DNA of 36,084 nucleotides from JAVBQJ01 sp045532655 (GTDB lineage Bacteria; Verrucomicrobiota; Lentisphaeria; Victivallales; Victivallaceae): assembly GCA_045532655.1 (NCBI GenBank), contig JAZSGI010000056.1:1-36084 (forward strand). Direction: 5' to 3'. Of this stretch, positions 24,947-32,913 are shown one piece after another. The notes under the pieces are model-generated. The model was not told where the DNA came from. It made no database searches and saw only the letters and a list, made by a program, of their open reading frames with translations. Each line of letters starts with the position of its first letter. The stretch's first letter is position 1. Made by a program: the position numbers and the translations under genes.

Positions 24947-26306
24947 CGGTGGAACAGCTTTTTACAGACAAATCCTGCAGTACATGATGGGGTGTTTTGT
25001 CACCATTATGCTGCCGCAGGGGGCTGTATGGGCTGCCAATGAGTACCATATAGATCAGATTTTTGATATTGCAGCCGACAGCGGAAGAATCATCTGGGAA
25101 CTGCAAGCGGCTGATTTGCCGCCGGAATGGGGCAACGGGGATTTTTTCTGGAGCGGAACCGGTAATCGTGAGTTTCACTATTCCTGCCGGGAGAGTGAGG
25201 CCGGGGTCAAGTTCCTCGGAATGCCTGCAGCTGAAGCAGATTTCTTCCTGAACAGTAACGGTAATCTGGAAATGATTTCGTTGCTGCTGGCGGCTCCGGG
25301 GATCGCCTTTAACCAAAATGCAGATCCTGAACTCGTCCGGGCGCATATCTGCCGCCGTCTGGGGACGGAATGGGTGTTTCCGGAAGTGATCTGGCAGACG
25401 GCATCGCTGACGATGTCGGCAACTGAATGGGTCAGCAGTACCGAAGCGATCACACTTTTTGATGTGAAAGACAATTCTACCGGTACTCTGCTCTATCTGG
25501 GGTTGCTTATTTCGCCCTATGTGAATGAGGCTCCTGTGGAACTGTTGAAAACTGTCATGATGCCGCTGGCAGCAGCAGGCGGAGGGCAGAAAGTATTGTT
25601 GAATGTTCCATCTGCCCGGCAGGGAGATATGGATTATTGTGTGCCTGCGGCAGCGAGCAGGATCGCCAAATATTACGGTTCAGTTGTGGATTGTCACCTT
25701 ATGGCGGCTCTTACCGGCTGCCGGGATGAACAGGGGGTGGAGCTTGGCAGGGTGGATGATGTGCTCAACTCCATCACAGCAGTTACCGGTATGCATTGCA
25801 ATATGTTGTACCGTAATCCGGATTACGTTTCTTTTAAGACCATAGCCATGTTTTTTGAACGCTACAACCGTACTGCAAAGACAATGAACAGAAATCGTTT
25901 TCCTCTGCACAAGGTTATGAAACAGGATGATTATACCATCAGCTGCCTGCTTACAGAGGGACTTACCGGGCTTGACCGCAGAGTATTGGCGGAGATGCGG
26001 CAGCAGGAAGTGAAAAATATGGAAAACTTCAACAGCCTTTTGCAGCACAATATTTTATCCGGGAAACCCCTCCTGTGGTGCGTACTTGCCGATGAACAGG
26101 ATGATACCATAGCATTTCACTTGCGCATAATACACGGTTTCTGCAAAGATTCCGGCGGAATACTCTGGAGCGATTCGCTGGCAGATGCCGTGGATGTGCA
26201 GAATACCGCTGCAGCCGAGGCATGGAACATCACTGCGTTTCTGGCGGTTCTTGAGCCTGCATCATTTTCCGGTACGCCGCTGGCGGATGACCGTAACGCT
26301 TTTTGA
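24936..26306 (+). CDS. Exported C39/papain-like cysteine peptidase
   Basis: This 456-residue protein has a signal peptide-like start ending at about VWAANE (residue 34), a ~180-residue N-terminal region of unknown fold, and a C39-like peptidase domain at ~215-430. SARQGDMDYCVPAAASRIAK gives Gln229 and Cys235 with the papain-type six-residue spacing. FHLRIIHGF gives His395 as catalytic histidine, and WSDSLAD gives Asp413 as third residue. No ABC-transporter or bacteriocin modules are attached, so it is the stand-alone Peptidase_C39_2 type. Its ATG overlaps the end of the giant protein gene by 11 bp. Processing of the giant or VWA protein is a reasonable guess. The 3' end overlaps the convergent AraC gene by 77 bp. 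Confidence 0.83.
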   Translation: MSVDGGTAFYRQILQYMMGCFVTIMLPQGAVWAANEYHIDQIFDIAADSGRIIWELQAADLPPEWGNGDFFWSGTGNREFHYSCRESEAGVKFLGMPAAEADFFLNSNGNLEMISLLLAAPGIAFNQNADPELVRAHICRRLGTEWVFPEVIWQTASLTMSATEWVSSTEAITLFDVKDNSTGTLLYLGLLISPYVNEAPVELLKTVMMPLAAAGGGQKVLLNVPSARQGDMDYCVPAAASRIAKYYGSVVDCHLMAALTGCRDEQGVELGRVDDVLNSITAVTGMHCNMLYRNPDYVSFKTIAMFFERYNRTAKTMNRNRFPLHKVMKQDDYTISCLLTEGLTGLDRRVLAEMRQQEVKNMENFNSLLQHNILSGKPLLWCVLADEQDDTIAFHLRIIHGFCKDSGGILWSDSLADAVDVQNTAAAEAWNITAFLAVLEPASFSGTPLADDRNAF

Positions 26307-27060
26307 AACAGCGCGAAAAATGAAATCTGTCTTTGATGCCCACTGCATCGCATATTTCTTCAATGGAACTTGTGCTGCATGCCAACATATCCGCAGCGAT
26401 TTCGTAACGCAGGGTGTTCAGGTAGGAATAAGGCGTTTGACCGGTGGCTTCTTTGAATCTCTTGTTAAATTCTGAAGGCGAAAGCCCTGCCAGATTGGAA
26501 AGTGTCGCAATATTCACGTCCATGCCCGGATTTTCAGCTATTATGGTACACACACGTTCCACACCAAGCAGTCTCGGCCGTACCGAAAATATCTCTTTCG
26601 GCATGGCTGCAAGAACTCCTGCACACAGGGCAAAAGCATACAGATGCCGCCGTACATCAGTGTCTGCGGCATTGGGTTCAAGATAAGTGTCCCGCATTTT
26701 TTCCGCATATTCCTGCAGCTGTTCTGTCGCCGGGACGGCTGTGAGCATGGGTGCGCAAGCGTACTGCACAAGGACAAAATGCACAAAAAGCTGGTGTACT
26801 TTGGTATTATCGCAGAATGTCGGCAGATTGCAATTCGGCGGCAGCAGATAAAAGTACCCAGGCAGCAGATTGTGCCGGCGGTTGTTGATAATGACTCCTG
26901 CTCCGGCACATGATTGCCAGTAAAGACGGTAATAACTGCCGTTTAGAATCAATTTATGTGCCCATTGGGTACACAAACGCTCGTAACCGCATGTGGTGAT
27001 ACTGAACTCCAGTAATTTGCCCATGACATTATAATTCATATTTTGTACGCTTTTATTCAT
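26230..27060 (-). CDS. AraC-family transcriptional regulator
   Basis: This is a 276-residue regulator with an N-terminal cupin-like sensing arm (NNRRHNLLPGYFYLLPPNCN) and the C-terminal AraC double HTH at ~165-265. NIATLSNLAGLSPSEFNKRF with TGQTPYSYLNTLR is the first HTH, and IEEICDAVGIKDRFHFSRCF with YGHPPAAYRK the second and the signature. No ATG has a good ribosome site; I kept the longest (27060), but ATGs ending at 27039 and 27024 are alternatives. It diverges from fucI with 98 bp between starts, so it is a likely fucose-pathway regulator. Its 3' end overlaps the peptidase gene by 77 bp on the opposite strand. Confidence 0.9.
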   Translation of the reverse strand: MNKSVQNMNYNVMGKLLEFSITTCGYERLCTQWAHKLILNGSYYRLYWQSCAGAGVIINNRRHNLLPGYFYLLPPNCNLPTFCDNTKVHQLFVHFVLVQYACAPMLTAVPATEQLQEYAEKMRDTYLEPNAADTDVRRHLYAFALCAGVLAAMPKEIFSVRPRLLGVERVCTIIAENPGMDVNIATLSNLAGLSPSEFNKRFKEATGQTPYSYLNTLRYEIAADMLACSTSSIEEICDAVGIKDRFHFSRCFKKRYGHPPAAYRKMMQAQEPPETQ

Positions 27061-27070
27061 AAGAAATCTG

Positions 27071-27099
27071 TTGTTTTATTCATGTAAACATGATATATT
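27071..27099 (+). promoter_or_regulatory. Candidate fucI promoter with operator palindrome
   Basis: TTGTTT (27071-27076), a 17-nt spacer and TATATT (27094-27099) form a promoter about 60 bp before fucI. The spacer carries CATGTAAACATG (27081-27092), a perfect 5-bp inverted repeat with a 2-nt centre. A protein bound there would block RNA polymerase. The divergent AraC gene is the nearest candidate, though AraC sites are more often direct repeats. Confidence 0.5.
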
Positions 27100-27158
27100 A
27101 GCAATATAACTCATAAAAGTCATAACTGCAAATATTTTAACCTAAAAAGGAGAAGAAA

Positions 27159-28919
27159 ATGTCAAAGAACAATCATCCGCGTATCGGTATCCGTCCGACT
27201 ATCGATGGTCGCCGCAAAGGTATCCGTGAATCTCTTGAGGTTCAGACAATGAATATGGCGAAAAAGGCTGCGGAACTTATTTCCGGCTCTTTGCGCTACT
27301 CCGACGGTACGCCTGTAGAGTGTGTTATTGCCGATACAACTATCGGCGGCGTTTACGAAGCATCCCTTGCCGCAGAGAAATTCGCCCGTGAAAATGTTAC
27401 TGCGACTCTCAGCGTGACCCCCTGCTGGTGCTATGGTTCTGAAACAATGGACATGGATCCGCTGACCCAGAAGGCTGTCTGGGGTTTCAATGGTACAGAA
27501 CGTCCGGGAGCTGTATACCTTGCAGCTGTGCTGGCCGCTCATTCCCAGAAAGGTCTTCCGGCATTCGGTATTTACGGCAGAGATGTGAAAAATGCCGATG
27601 ATTCAGAGATCCCCTGCGATGTTGCGGAAAAGATCCTCCGTTTTGCCCGTGCCGCAGTTGCAGTGGGCGAAATGCGCGGTAAATGTTATCTTTCCATCGG
27701 CAGTGTGGCAATGGGTATTGCCGGATCTATCGTCAGTCCTGAACTCTTTGAAGAGTACCTGAATATGCGCTGTGAATCTGTGGATTCCACCGAGATCCTC
27801 CGCCGTATGGAAGAAGGCATCTATGATATGGATGAATATCAGGAGGCCCGCAAGTGGGTCGCTGCCAACTGCAAAGAATACTTTGACGTCTATAACGGCG
27901 AAAACGGTAAAACCCGTGAAGAACAGGAAAAGGTCTGGGATTTTGTTACAAAAATGGCAATGATAGTCCGTGACCTTATGGAAGGTAATCCCAAACTTGC
28001 CGAGATGGGATTTGTGGAAGAATCCTGCGGGCATAATGCTATTGCCGGTGGATTCCAGGGGCAGCGTCAGTGGACAGATTTCCTGCCCAACGGCGACTTT
28101 ACCGAAACTCTTCTCTGTTCAAGTTTTGACTGGAACGGCATCCGTGAACCCAAAGTTATTGCTACCGAAAATGATGCTCTCAACGGTATTGCCATGCTTT
28201 TCGGCCATTTGCTTACCAATTCCGCAAGCGGTTTCTCCGATGTCCGTACTTACTGGAGTCCTGAAGCTGTTAAAGAAGCCACCGGCAGCGAGATCCCTTA
28301 TCCCGGTCTTATCCACCTGATCAACTCCGGCGCCACCACTATGGATGCCACCGGCCAGCAGTCAATTGACGGCAAACCTGCTATGAAGCCTTTCTGGGAG
28401 ATCACCCCCGAAGAGGCCAAAGCCTGCTGCGATGCCGTGGAATGGACTCCGGCAAACCTCGGATATTTCCGGGGCGGCGGCTTCTCCAGCCGTTTCCTTA
28501 CCAAAGGCGGAATGCCTGTAACTATGAGCCGCATCAATATCATCAAGGGTCTTGGGCCTGTTCTGCAGATCGCCGAAGGTTACACCGCTGATCTTGACCG
28601 CAGTATCCATGATAAACTTGATGCCCGTACCGATCCGGGCTGGCCCTCAACATGGTTTGTGCCGAACCTTACCGGCGAAGGTGCATTCAAGGATGTGTAT
28701 TCAGTTATGGCAAACTGGGGAGCCAACCATGGTGCGTTCAGTTACGGTCATATCGGGGCGGATCTGATAACTCTTGCCAGTATGCTCCGTATTCCGGTAT
28801 GTATGCACAATGTGGCAGAGGACAAGATATTCCGTCCCAGTACCTGGAATGCTTTCGGCATGGATAAGGAAGGTGCGGATTACCGTGCCTGTGCCGCTTT
28901 CGGTCCGCTTTACAAATAA
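27159..28919 (+). CDS. fucI: L-fucose isomerase
   Basis: This 586-residue enzyme converts L-fucose to L-fuculose (it may also use D-arabinose), the first step of fucose catabolism, in the cytoplasm with Mn2+. Active-site residues fall at the expected places: Glu337 in VIATENDALNG and Asp361 in GFSDVRTYWSPEA match the E. coli numbering exactly, and His524 in GANHGAFSYGH corresponds to its metal-binding histidine. The N-terminal RIGIRPTIDGRRKGIRESLE is the family signature. AAGGAG precedes the ATG. No fuculokinase or aldolase is nearby, so the rest of the pathway lies elsewhere. It is divergent from an AraC regulator and is followed by a strong terminator. Confidence 0.97.
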   Translation: MSKNNHPRIGIRPTIDGRRKGIRESLEVQTMNMAKKAAELISGSLRYSDGTPVECVIADTTIGGVYEASLAAEKFARENVTATLSVTPCWCYGSETMDMDPLTQKAVWGFNGTERPGAVYLAAVLAAHSQKGLPAFGIYGRDVKNADDSEIPCDVAEKILRFARAAVAVGEMRGKCYLSIGSVAMGIAGSIVSPELFEEYLNMRCESVDSTEILRRMEEGIYDMDEYQEARKWVAANCKEYFDVYNGENGKTREEQEKVWDFVTKMAMIVRDLMEGNPKLAEMGFVEESCGHNAIAGGFQGQRQWTDFLPNGDFTETLLCSSFDWNGIREPKVIATENDALNGIAMLFGHLLTNSASGFSDVRTYWSPEAVKEATGSEIPYPGLIHLINSGATTMDATGQQSIDGKPAMKPFWEITPEEAKACCDAVEWTPANLGYFRGGGFSSRFLTKGGMPVTMSRINIIKGLGPVLQIAEGYTADLDRSIHDKLDARTDPGWPSTWFVPNLTGEGAFKDVYSVMANWGANHGAFSYGHIGADLITLASMLRIPVCMHNVAEDKIFRPSTWNAFGMDKEGADYRACAAFGPLYK

Positions 28920-28954
28920 GGGGTGGGGAGAGCCTGCAAATCTCTGAAAAAAAC

Positions 28955-28998
28955 GGGTGCTGCAAACCAATCAACAGGTGAGCAGCACCCTTTTTTTT
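28955..28998 (+). terminator. Intrinsic terminator of fucI
   Basis: GGGTGCTGC (28955-28963) pairs with GCAGCACCC (28982-28990) in a perfect 9-bp stem, followed by eight T. It begins 35 bp after the fucI stop. Confidence 0.92.
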
Positions 28999-29100
28999 GT
29001 AAAACAGGCTGAAAAAAACCATTCTTTTCTTGACAAATCTCTGTTAATGATATATGTCAGTGATTGTAAGCATAAAGGCTTGTTAACCGGGGAACAGTCA

Positions 29101-29149
29101 GGGGAAAGAGTTTTTCACTATAACGCAGTTTTGCAATGACTCTTTCCCC
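29101..29149 (-). terminator. Hairpin downstream of the first beta-helix gene
   Basis: GGGGAAAGAGT (29101-29111) and ACTCTTTCCCC (29139-29149) form a perfect 11-bp stem with a 27-nt loop, 13 bp beyond the beta-helix stop. No T-run follows on the minus strand, so it may act with Rho or simply protect the 3' end. Confidence 0.55.
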
Positions 29150-29162
29150 GGGTATCAGACAA

Positions 29163-31466
29163 TCAGTAAAGAACGTTCTGTATTATAACATTCTGAACAT
29201 CAATAAAGTCTGGCGATCCCACCTCGGAACTGCCGTCGGGGAAACGCATCTTCCAACCCATGTTGCGGATCAATGCCGCCTGCGGTGGATACATGCAGTA
29301 AAGAAAATTCATTTTACTGGAAGGATGATAACAGCAGCTTATACCGCCATCCATGTAGATTTCGGCAGCCGGGTGCCAGTTGTAAACCAGACAGAAGCCC
29401 ATCCATTCCCCGCCGATACGGTTGTCCCGGAAAAAGAGTTTGCCGTGGTTATCCACCCAGCGCAGATTATCACCGTTGGGCCAGTTGTTGATGCAGGGCA
29501 GGTGAGGGGGATAATGGTATTTCATAATAGCCGGGACAGTGAGCATATTGGTTATACGCATATTGCCGCCGGGACGGTTGATAATCACAGCCTGTTCATC
29601 CATTTTGCCGTGGGAGGAGATCCAGATATTGTCTATTGCCGAGAGTTCAGCATCGGTATCAAGCACCTGACGGCAGGTCATGAAGGTGGAATCTGCCACT
29701 CTGACCTTTGCTGAATTATCTTTGCCCGCTGTTGCGGTAATGGCACTGTGATTCATGCTGTAGAAACAGCAATTTGTCCATTCTGCTTCGCCGTCGGGAG
29801 CAAGGGTGATTTCAAAACCGTGCCCACATTCGGCAAGTTTTTCCACATTGCCGGAGAATACAAAATTGTCGGCCTTGAAATATTTTATGTTTTCGCCGAC
29901 AAATATGGGGCGTTCCGGAGTGGTCTGGACAATCCATCCCCGGCCTTCGGCAGTGAGCAGAAGTTCACCGGGCAGGGAAAGAGCAACGTTGACTTTGACC
30001 ATGGCGGCAGGCATTTGCAATTCAGTCATGCCGTCGGCTTCTGCAACTGCGGCAAGGGCTTTCTGCATTGCAGCTGTATCATCGGTAGCCGGATCATCGT
30101 CAACGCCGAAATCTGCGGCTTTCAGGACTTTGACCGGGGCAGGGAAGGTGAATTCCGGAGCCGGAACTTCCACTTCATCAGGAATGAAAGCATTGGTAAC
30201 AGAAGAAGCCAGCGCATCGGGCAGAGTTTCATCAATATTGCTGTTTTCGCCGAAACTTATAAAGTACGGCCATTCCACCAGAGTTGCTCTGTAAGCGTCA
30301 AGAGCCGGCTGATCTATGTGCCTGTCGGCAAGCAGGGACTCATAAGTGGGAGTTGTTTCCCACCGGATCGCCAGTGACGGAGTGGAGCCGAGTTCACGGA
30401 CTCGGAACAGTTCGGTAACACATGGGGTGATGCCCGGAGCTTTGATCCTGACAATGGCATCGTCAGATGTTCCGGCACATGTCACGTTGGTGTGGCTGAT
30501 AAGCAATGTTGCAGGAATATTGCTTTTGTTGAGGTTCAACTGTTCTACAAGAGCCCTCGGTGCGCCGTCAAAAGTTGAATTGCGTATGGCGAGAGTTCCG
30601 GTATGATTTTCCACCCAGGGTTCTTCACCGGCAGCAGCAGCTGTGGCATGGATGTTATTTATGTAGGCATGACCGTGATAGGGTACCCCGAGACGGAAAG
30701 CAGGGAATGAGGCGGCGGTTATACGGCAGTCATTGATGGATGCACCGTCGGCACCCACATCAAATGCCTGCTGACAATTGTTGAATTCACTGTTGCGGCA
30801 GATAAAGAGGGTGGAATTATTGAAGACCCCTTTGTCGCTCAGGTCATTTTTGCTGATAACCGGTTCGTCACCTTCCCATGTGATATCGTAGGCGGAAAGT
30901 GGATTTGTACGGTAATCAGTACCTGCCGGGTTACGGTAGCTGCGGCAGTCAACGGCTGCACCGGCGGAATATTCAAAGCGGCAGTTTTCGATCAGAACTC
31001 TGGCTGATTCATTGTTGCGGGTGCAGATAAGAATATGTGTGTTGCCGCCTCTGAAAGTCACATTTTTTACAGTTATGCGGAATGCCCCGTTGCAGTAAAG
31101 GATCTCTTTTTCCGGATCGGTCATTTCGATGACAGTACCTTCTTCGCCGATAAAGATGGTTTCCCGGCCGCCGATAAGCATATCCGAGATCCTGTAAGTG
31201 CCTGCGGGCAGGAAAACTTCATGAACAGTTTCCCTTTCACCCACGCCGATCATTGCCGCCTGGTCGTGGATGCCCACGGGGCAGAAGCCGGAACCGAAGC
31301 CTTGGGCATCGGCTTCTTTGAGCATGGTACGCAATGCTTTGCGGATAGCTTTGGTGTCATCGGTGACGCCGTCGCCTGCGGCTCCGAAGTCCTTCACATT
31401 GAGCCGTGCTGCCGAAAGAGCCGCACAGCAGAAAAGAAGTACTGTTGTTAAAAGTGTTTTTTTCAT
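29163..31466 (-). CDS. Secreted tandem beta-helix (pectate-lyase-3-like) protein, copy 1
   Basis: This is a 767-residue exported protein. The signal peptide is MKKTLLTTVLLFCCAALSA. Two Pectate_lyase_3-type units follow: the first opens with LNVKDFGAAGDGVTDDTKAI near residue 22, the second with LKAADFGV...TDDTAAMQKAL near 447. Between and after them are beta-helix rungs rich in Asn, such as ESARVLIENCRFEYSAG, NNSTLFICRNSEFNNCQ and AKVRVADSTFMTCRQ. Such folds bind or cleave polysaccharides; no catalytic residues can be assigned confidently. AAGGA precedes the ATG. Its start overlaps the SGNH hydrolase stop by 4 bp, so the two are one transcript. A close paralogue lies at 32914-35214. Confidence 0.9.
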   Translation of the reverse strand: MKKTLLTTVLLFCCAALSAARLNVKDFGAAGDGVTDDTKAIRKALRTMLKEADAQGFGSGFCPVGIHDQAAMIGVGERETVHEVFLPAGTYRISDMLIGGRETIFIGEEGTVIEMTDPEKEILYCNGAFRITVKNVTFRGGNTHILICTRNNESARVLIENCRFEYSAGAAVDCRSYRNPAGTDYRTNPLSAYDITWEGDEPVISKNDLSDKGVFNNSTLFICRNSEFNNCQQAFDVGADGASINDCRITAASFPAFRLGVPYHGHAYINNIHATAAAAGEEPWVENHTGTLAIRNSTFDGAPRALVEQLNLNKSNIPATLLISHTNVTCAGTSDDAIVRIKAPGITPCVTELFRVRELGSTPSLAIRWETTPTYESLLADRHIDQPALDAYRATLVEWPYFISFGENSNIDETLPDALASSVTNAFIPDEVEVPAPEFTFPAPVKVLKAADFGVDDDPATDDTAAMQKALAAVAEADGMTELQMPAAMVKVNVALSLPGELLLTAEGRGWIVQTTPERPIFVGENIKYFKADNFVFSGNVEKLAECGHGFEITLAPDGEAEWTNCCFYSMNHSAITATAGKDNSAKVRVADSTFMTCRQVLDTDAELSAIDNIWISSHGKMDEQAVIINRPGGNMRITNMLTVPAIMKYHYPPHLPCINNWPNGDNLRWVDNHGKLFFRDNRIGGEWMGFCLVYNWHPAAEIYMDGGISCCYHPSSKMNFLYCMYPPQAALIRNMGWKMRFPDGSSEVGSPDFIDVQNVIIQNVLY

Positions 31467-32518
31467 TGTACAAGTCCTTCTATGTATGGTATGATACTGT
31501 TTGCGTATGCCTGAAATCCGAGAGTGGTAAGGTGAAGCCCGTCAACGGTGTATTCGCCGGGATCGCCTGGGAGGAGAGTCCTGCCGTCCAGATAATAGAC
31601 GCCGTCGCCGCACTCTGCAGCGATCTGTGCCTGCAGTTCTGCACTGTCAGGATTGACGGTGTAGCCGGGGAGGGCGGAAATTATAAGTACAGGAACACCG
31701 GGATGGGCGGCTTGGATGTTTTTGATGAAATCCCGCATCCGGCCGTCTATAACGGAATAAGCGCAGTTGTTTTCACACTCTATCACAAAGAGCCTCGGAT
31801 CTTCTGCCTTGATAAGGTTATGCAGCTGTGCCGGTTCCATTGTGCCGCCGCCGGAAAATCCGAAATTATATACAACGCAGCCAAGTTGTCTGGAGATTAT
31901 ATTTGTATGGCTCATGCCGGGGCGTGAGGCGCAGCCGCCCTGAGTGATGGAGGTTCCGAAGAAGGCAATGGAACCGGAGGGCATGGGGGCAGCTGCTTCC
32001 AGCACGGCATCGTCATCCAGACCTATTTCCAGAGAGCGAACTCCGTTGTAAAGCGGCAGATATAGTACGAAATCCTCCATTGTCCGCTCTTTTCTTTTGT
32101 AGATCTCCAGTTCATAACCAGCTTTGGATGGATCGAATATTGTTGTGCGGCAATATGTTTCATTGCCGGGAACACCCATATACAGATCCATACCGCTCTG
32201 CCCTGTTGCCGGAATGTGGCACATTGCGCCGGAACCCGTAAGGGCGGCTTTGATGCGGATTGAGGCGGAATCGGTGCGGAAACGGATCTGCATGCCGGAT
32301 GAACACTTGCCCATGGCACGCTGATTGGCGTCAAGACCTTCTGAAGTACAGAGGCGTTCATAGCCCGGAGCTTCAGCGATTTTGCCGTACAGTGCAAAGG
32401 GCGCTTCTGCGGCATTGTACCATGTTACTGCCAGTGCAGAAAGAGGCATCAGGCAGAGGGCGGTGACTGTTTTTTTCACTGCAGATGTCTTGAACAGAGC
32501 AGAAAAAATAAACTTCAT
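31463..32518 (-). CDS. Exported SGNH/GDSL hydrolase
   Basis: This 351-residue protein is a probable carbohydrate esterase. An N-terminal signal (residues 1-30, TVTALCLMPLSALA) leads into a beta-rich N domain (to ~180), then the SGNH domain. FFGTSITQGG carries the nucleophile Ser190 (block I), NFGFSGGG the block II glycine, ECENN Asn251 (block III), and VDGLHLTTLG Asp326 and His329 (block V). All four SGNH residues are present, so it should be active, perhaps as a deacetylase on plant or host glycans. The start at 32518 has AAGGAG 6 nt upstream; an open frame extends to 32593 into the mobile element but lacks a ribosome site. It is translationally linked (ATGA) to the downstream beta-helix gene. 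Confidence 0.92.
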   Translation of the reverse strand: MKFIFSALFKTSAVKKTVTALCLMPLSALAVTWYNAAEAPFALYGKIAEAPGYERLCTSEGLDANQRAMGKCSSGMQIRFRTDSASIRIKAALTGSGAMCHIPATGQSGMDLYMGVPGNETYCRTTIFDPSKAGYELEIYKRKERTMEDFVLYLPLYNGVRSLEIGLDDDAVLEAAAPMPSGSIAFFGTSITQGGCASRPGMSHTNIISRQLGCVVYNFGFSGGGTMEPAQLHNLIKAEDPRLFVIECENNCAYSVIDGRMRDFIKNIQAAHPGVPVLIISALPGYTVNPDSAELQAQIAAECGDGVYYLDGRTLLPGDPGEYTVDGLHLTTLGFQAYANSIIPYIEGLVQ

Positions 32519-32537
32519 GATTTTCTCCTTTGTGGTT

Positions 32538-32734
32538 GAGGCAATTTCAAAACTCCTCAAATTTGTCAAAGCGCCCTCGCTTCGATCTGACAAAGGGAGC
32601 GTTTTTCCGCCTTCGCATAAAGCTACGGCGGGACAAGCGGCCGTTACCTTACAGGCAGCAACCTCAAACTACCCTTTGCAGCTCTTTGCGAATGGCATCT
32701 TTGCCATTTTTTGAATGACTTTTGAAATTACCTC
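32538..32734. mobile_element. MITE-like 197-bp element with inverted ends
   Basis: The left end GAGGCAATTTCAAAA and the right end, whose complement reads GAGGTAATTTCAAAA, form imperfect terminal inverted repeats (~19 of 24 matching by eye). GGTT flanks both sides (32534-32537 and 32735-32738), a plausible 4-bp target duplication. It encodes nothing but carries a palindromic core (32607-32631, CCGCC...GGCGG). The right end recurs exactly, inverted, at 36060-36084. It sits between the candidate promoter and the ribosome site of the SGNH gene, so it would be transcribed as a structured leader. Confidence 0.72.
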
Positions 32735-32753
32735 GGTTAATAATCACATAATC

Positions 32754-32781
32754 ACTTTAGCACATTTCTCTATGTTTGCAA
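32754..32781 (-). promoter_or_regulatory. Candidate promoter of the SGNH-beta-helix operon
   Basis: On the minus strand, TTGCAA (32776-32781), 16 nt, then TAAAGT (32754-32759). It lies upstream of the MITE-like element, about 240 bp from the SGNH start codon. Confidence 0.35.
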
Positions 32782-32856
32782 TAGTTGAAAAGAGAAATCG
32801 GAGAAAAATTTGTTGGATATAGTGATATCGTTTAACAAAAGTGAACCGCTATAGAT

Positions 32857-32894
32857 AAAAAAAGGGCAGAAGGTAACTTTTTTGCCGTCTGCCC
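32857..32894 (-). terminator. Intrinsic terminator of the second beta-helix gene
   Basis: On the minus strand GGGCAGA pairs with TCTGCCC and is followed by seven T (32863-32857). It lies just after the beta-helix stop at 32914, and separates that gene from the SGNH operon. Confidence 0.9.
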
Positions 32895-32913
32895 GTTCAG
32901 TAATTGTAAACTG

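Larger units (their letters stand above)
32519..32913. other. Gene-free leader region of the SGNH gene
   Basis: No gene is seen. In minus-strand order it holds the terminator of the second beta-helix gene (32857-32894), a candidate promoter (32754-32781), the 197-bp MITE-like element (32538-32734) and the SGNH ribosome site (32525-32530). Confidence 0.6.

Noticed and set aside
16618..26306. Defence or secretion system (CBASS, MoxR-VWA, type VI)
   Set aside because: No MoxR ATPase, nucleotide cyclase, effector or sheath/baseplate genes are present; the VWA protein is YfbK-like.
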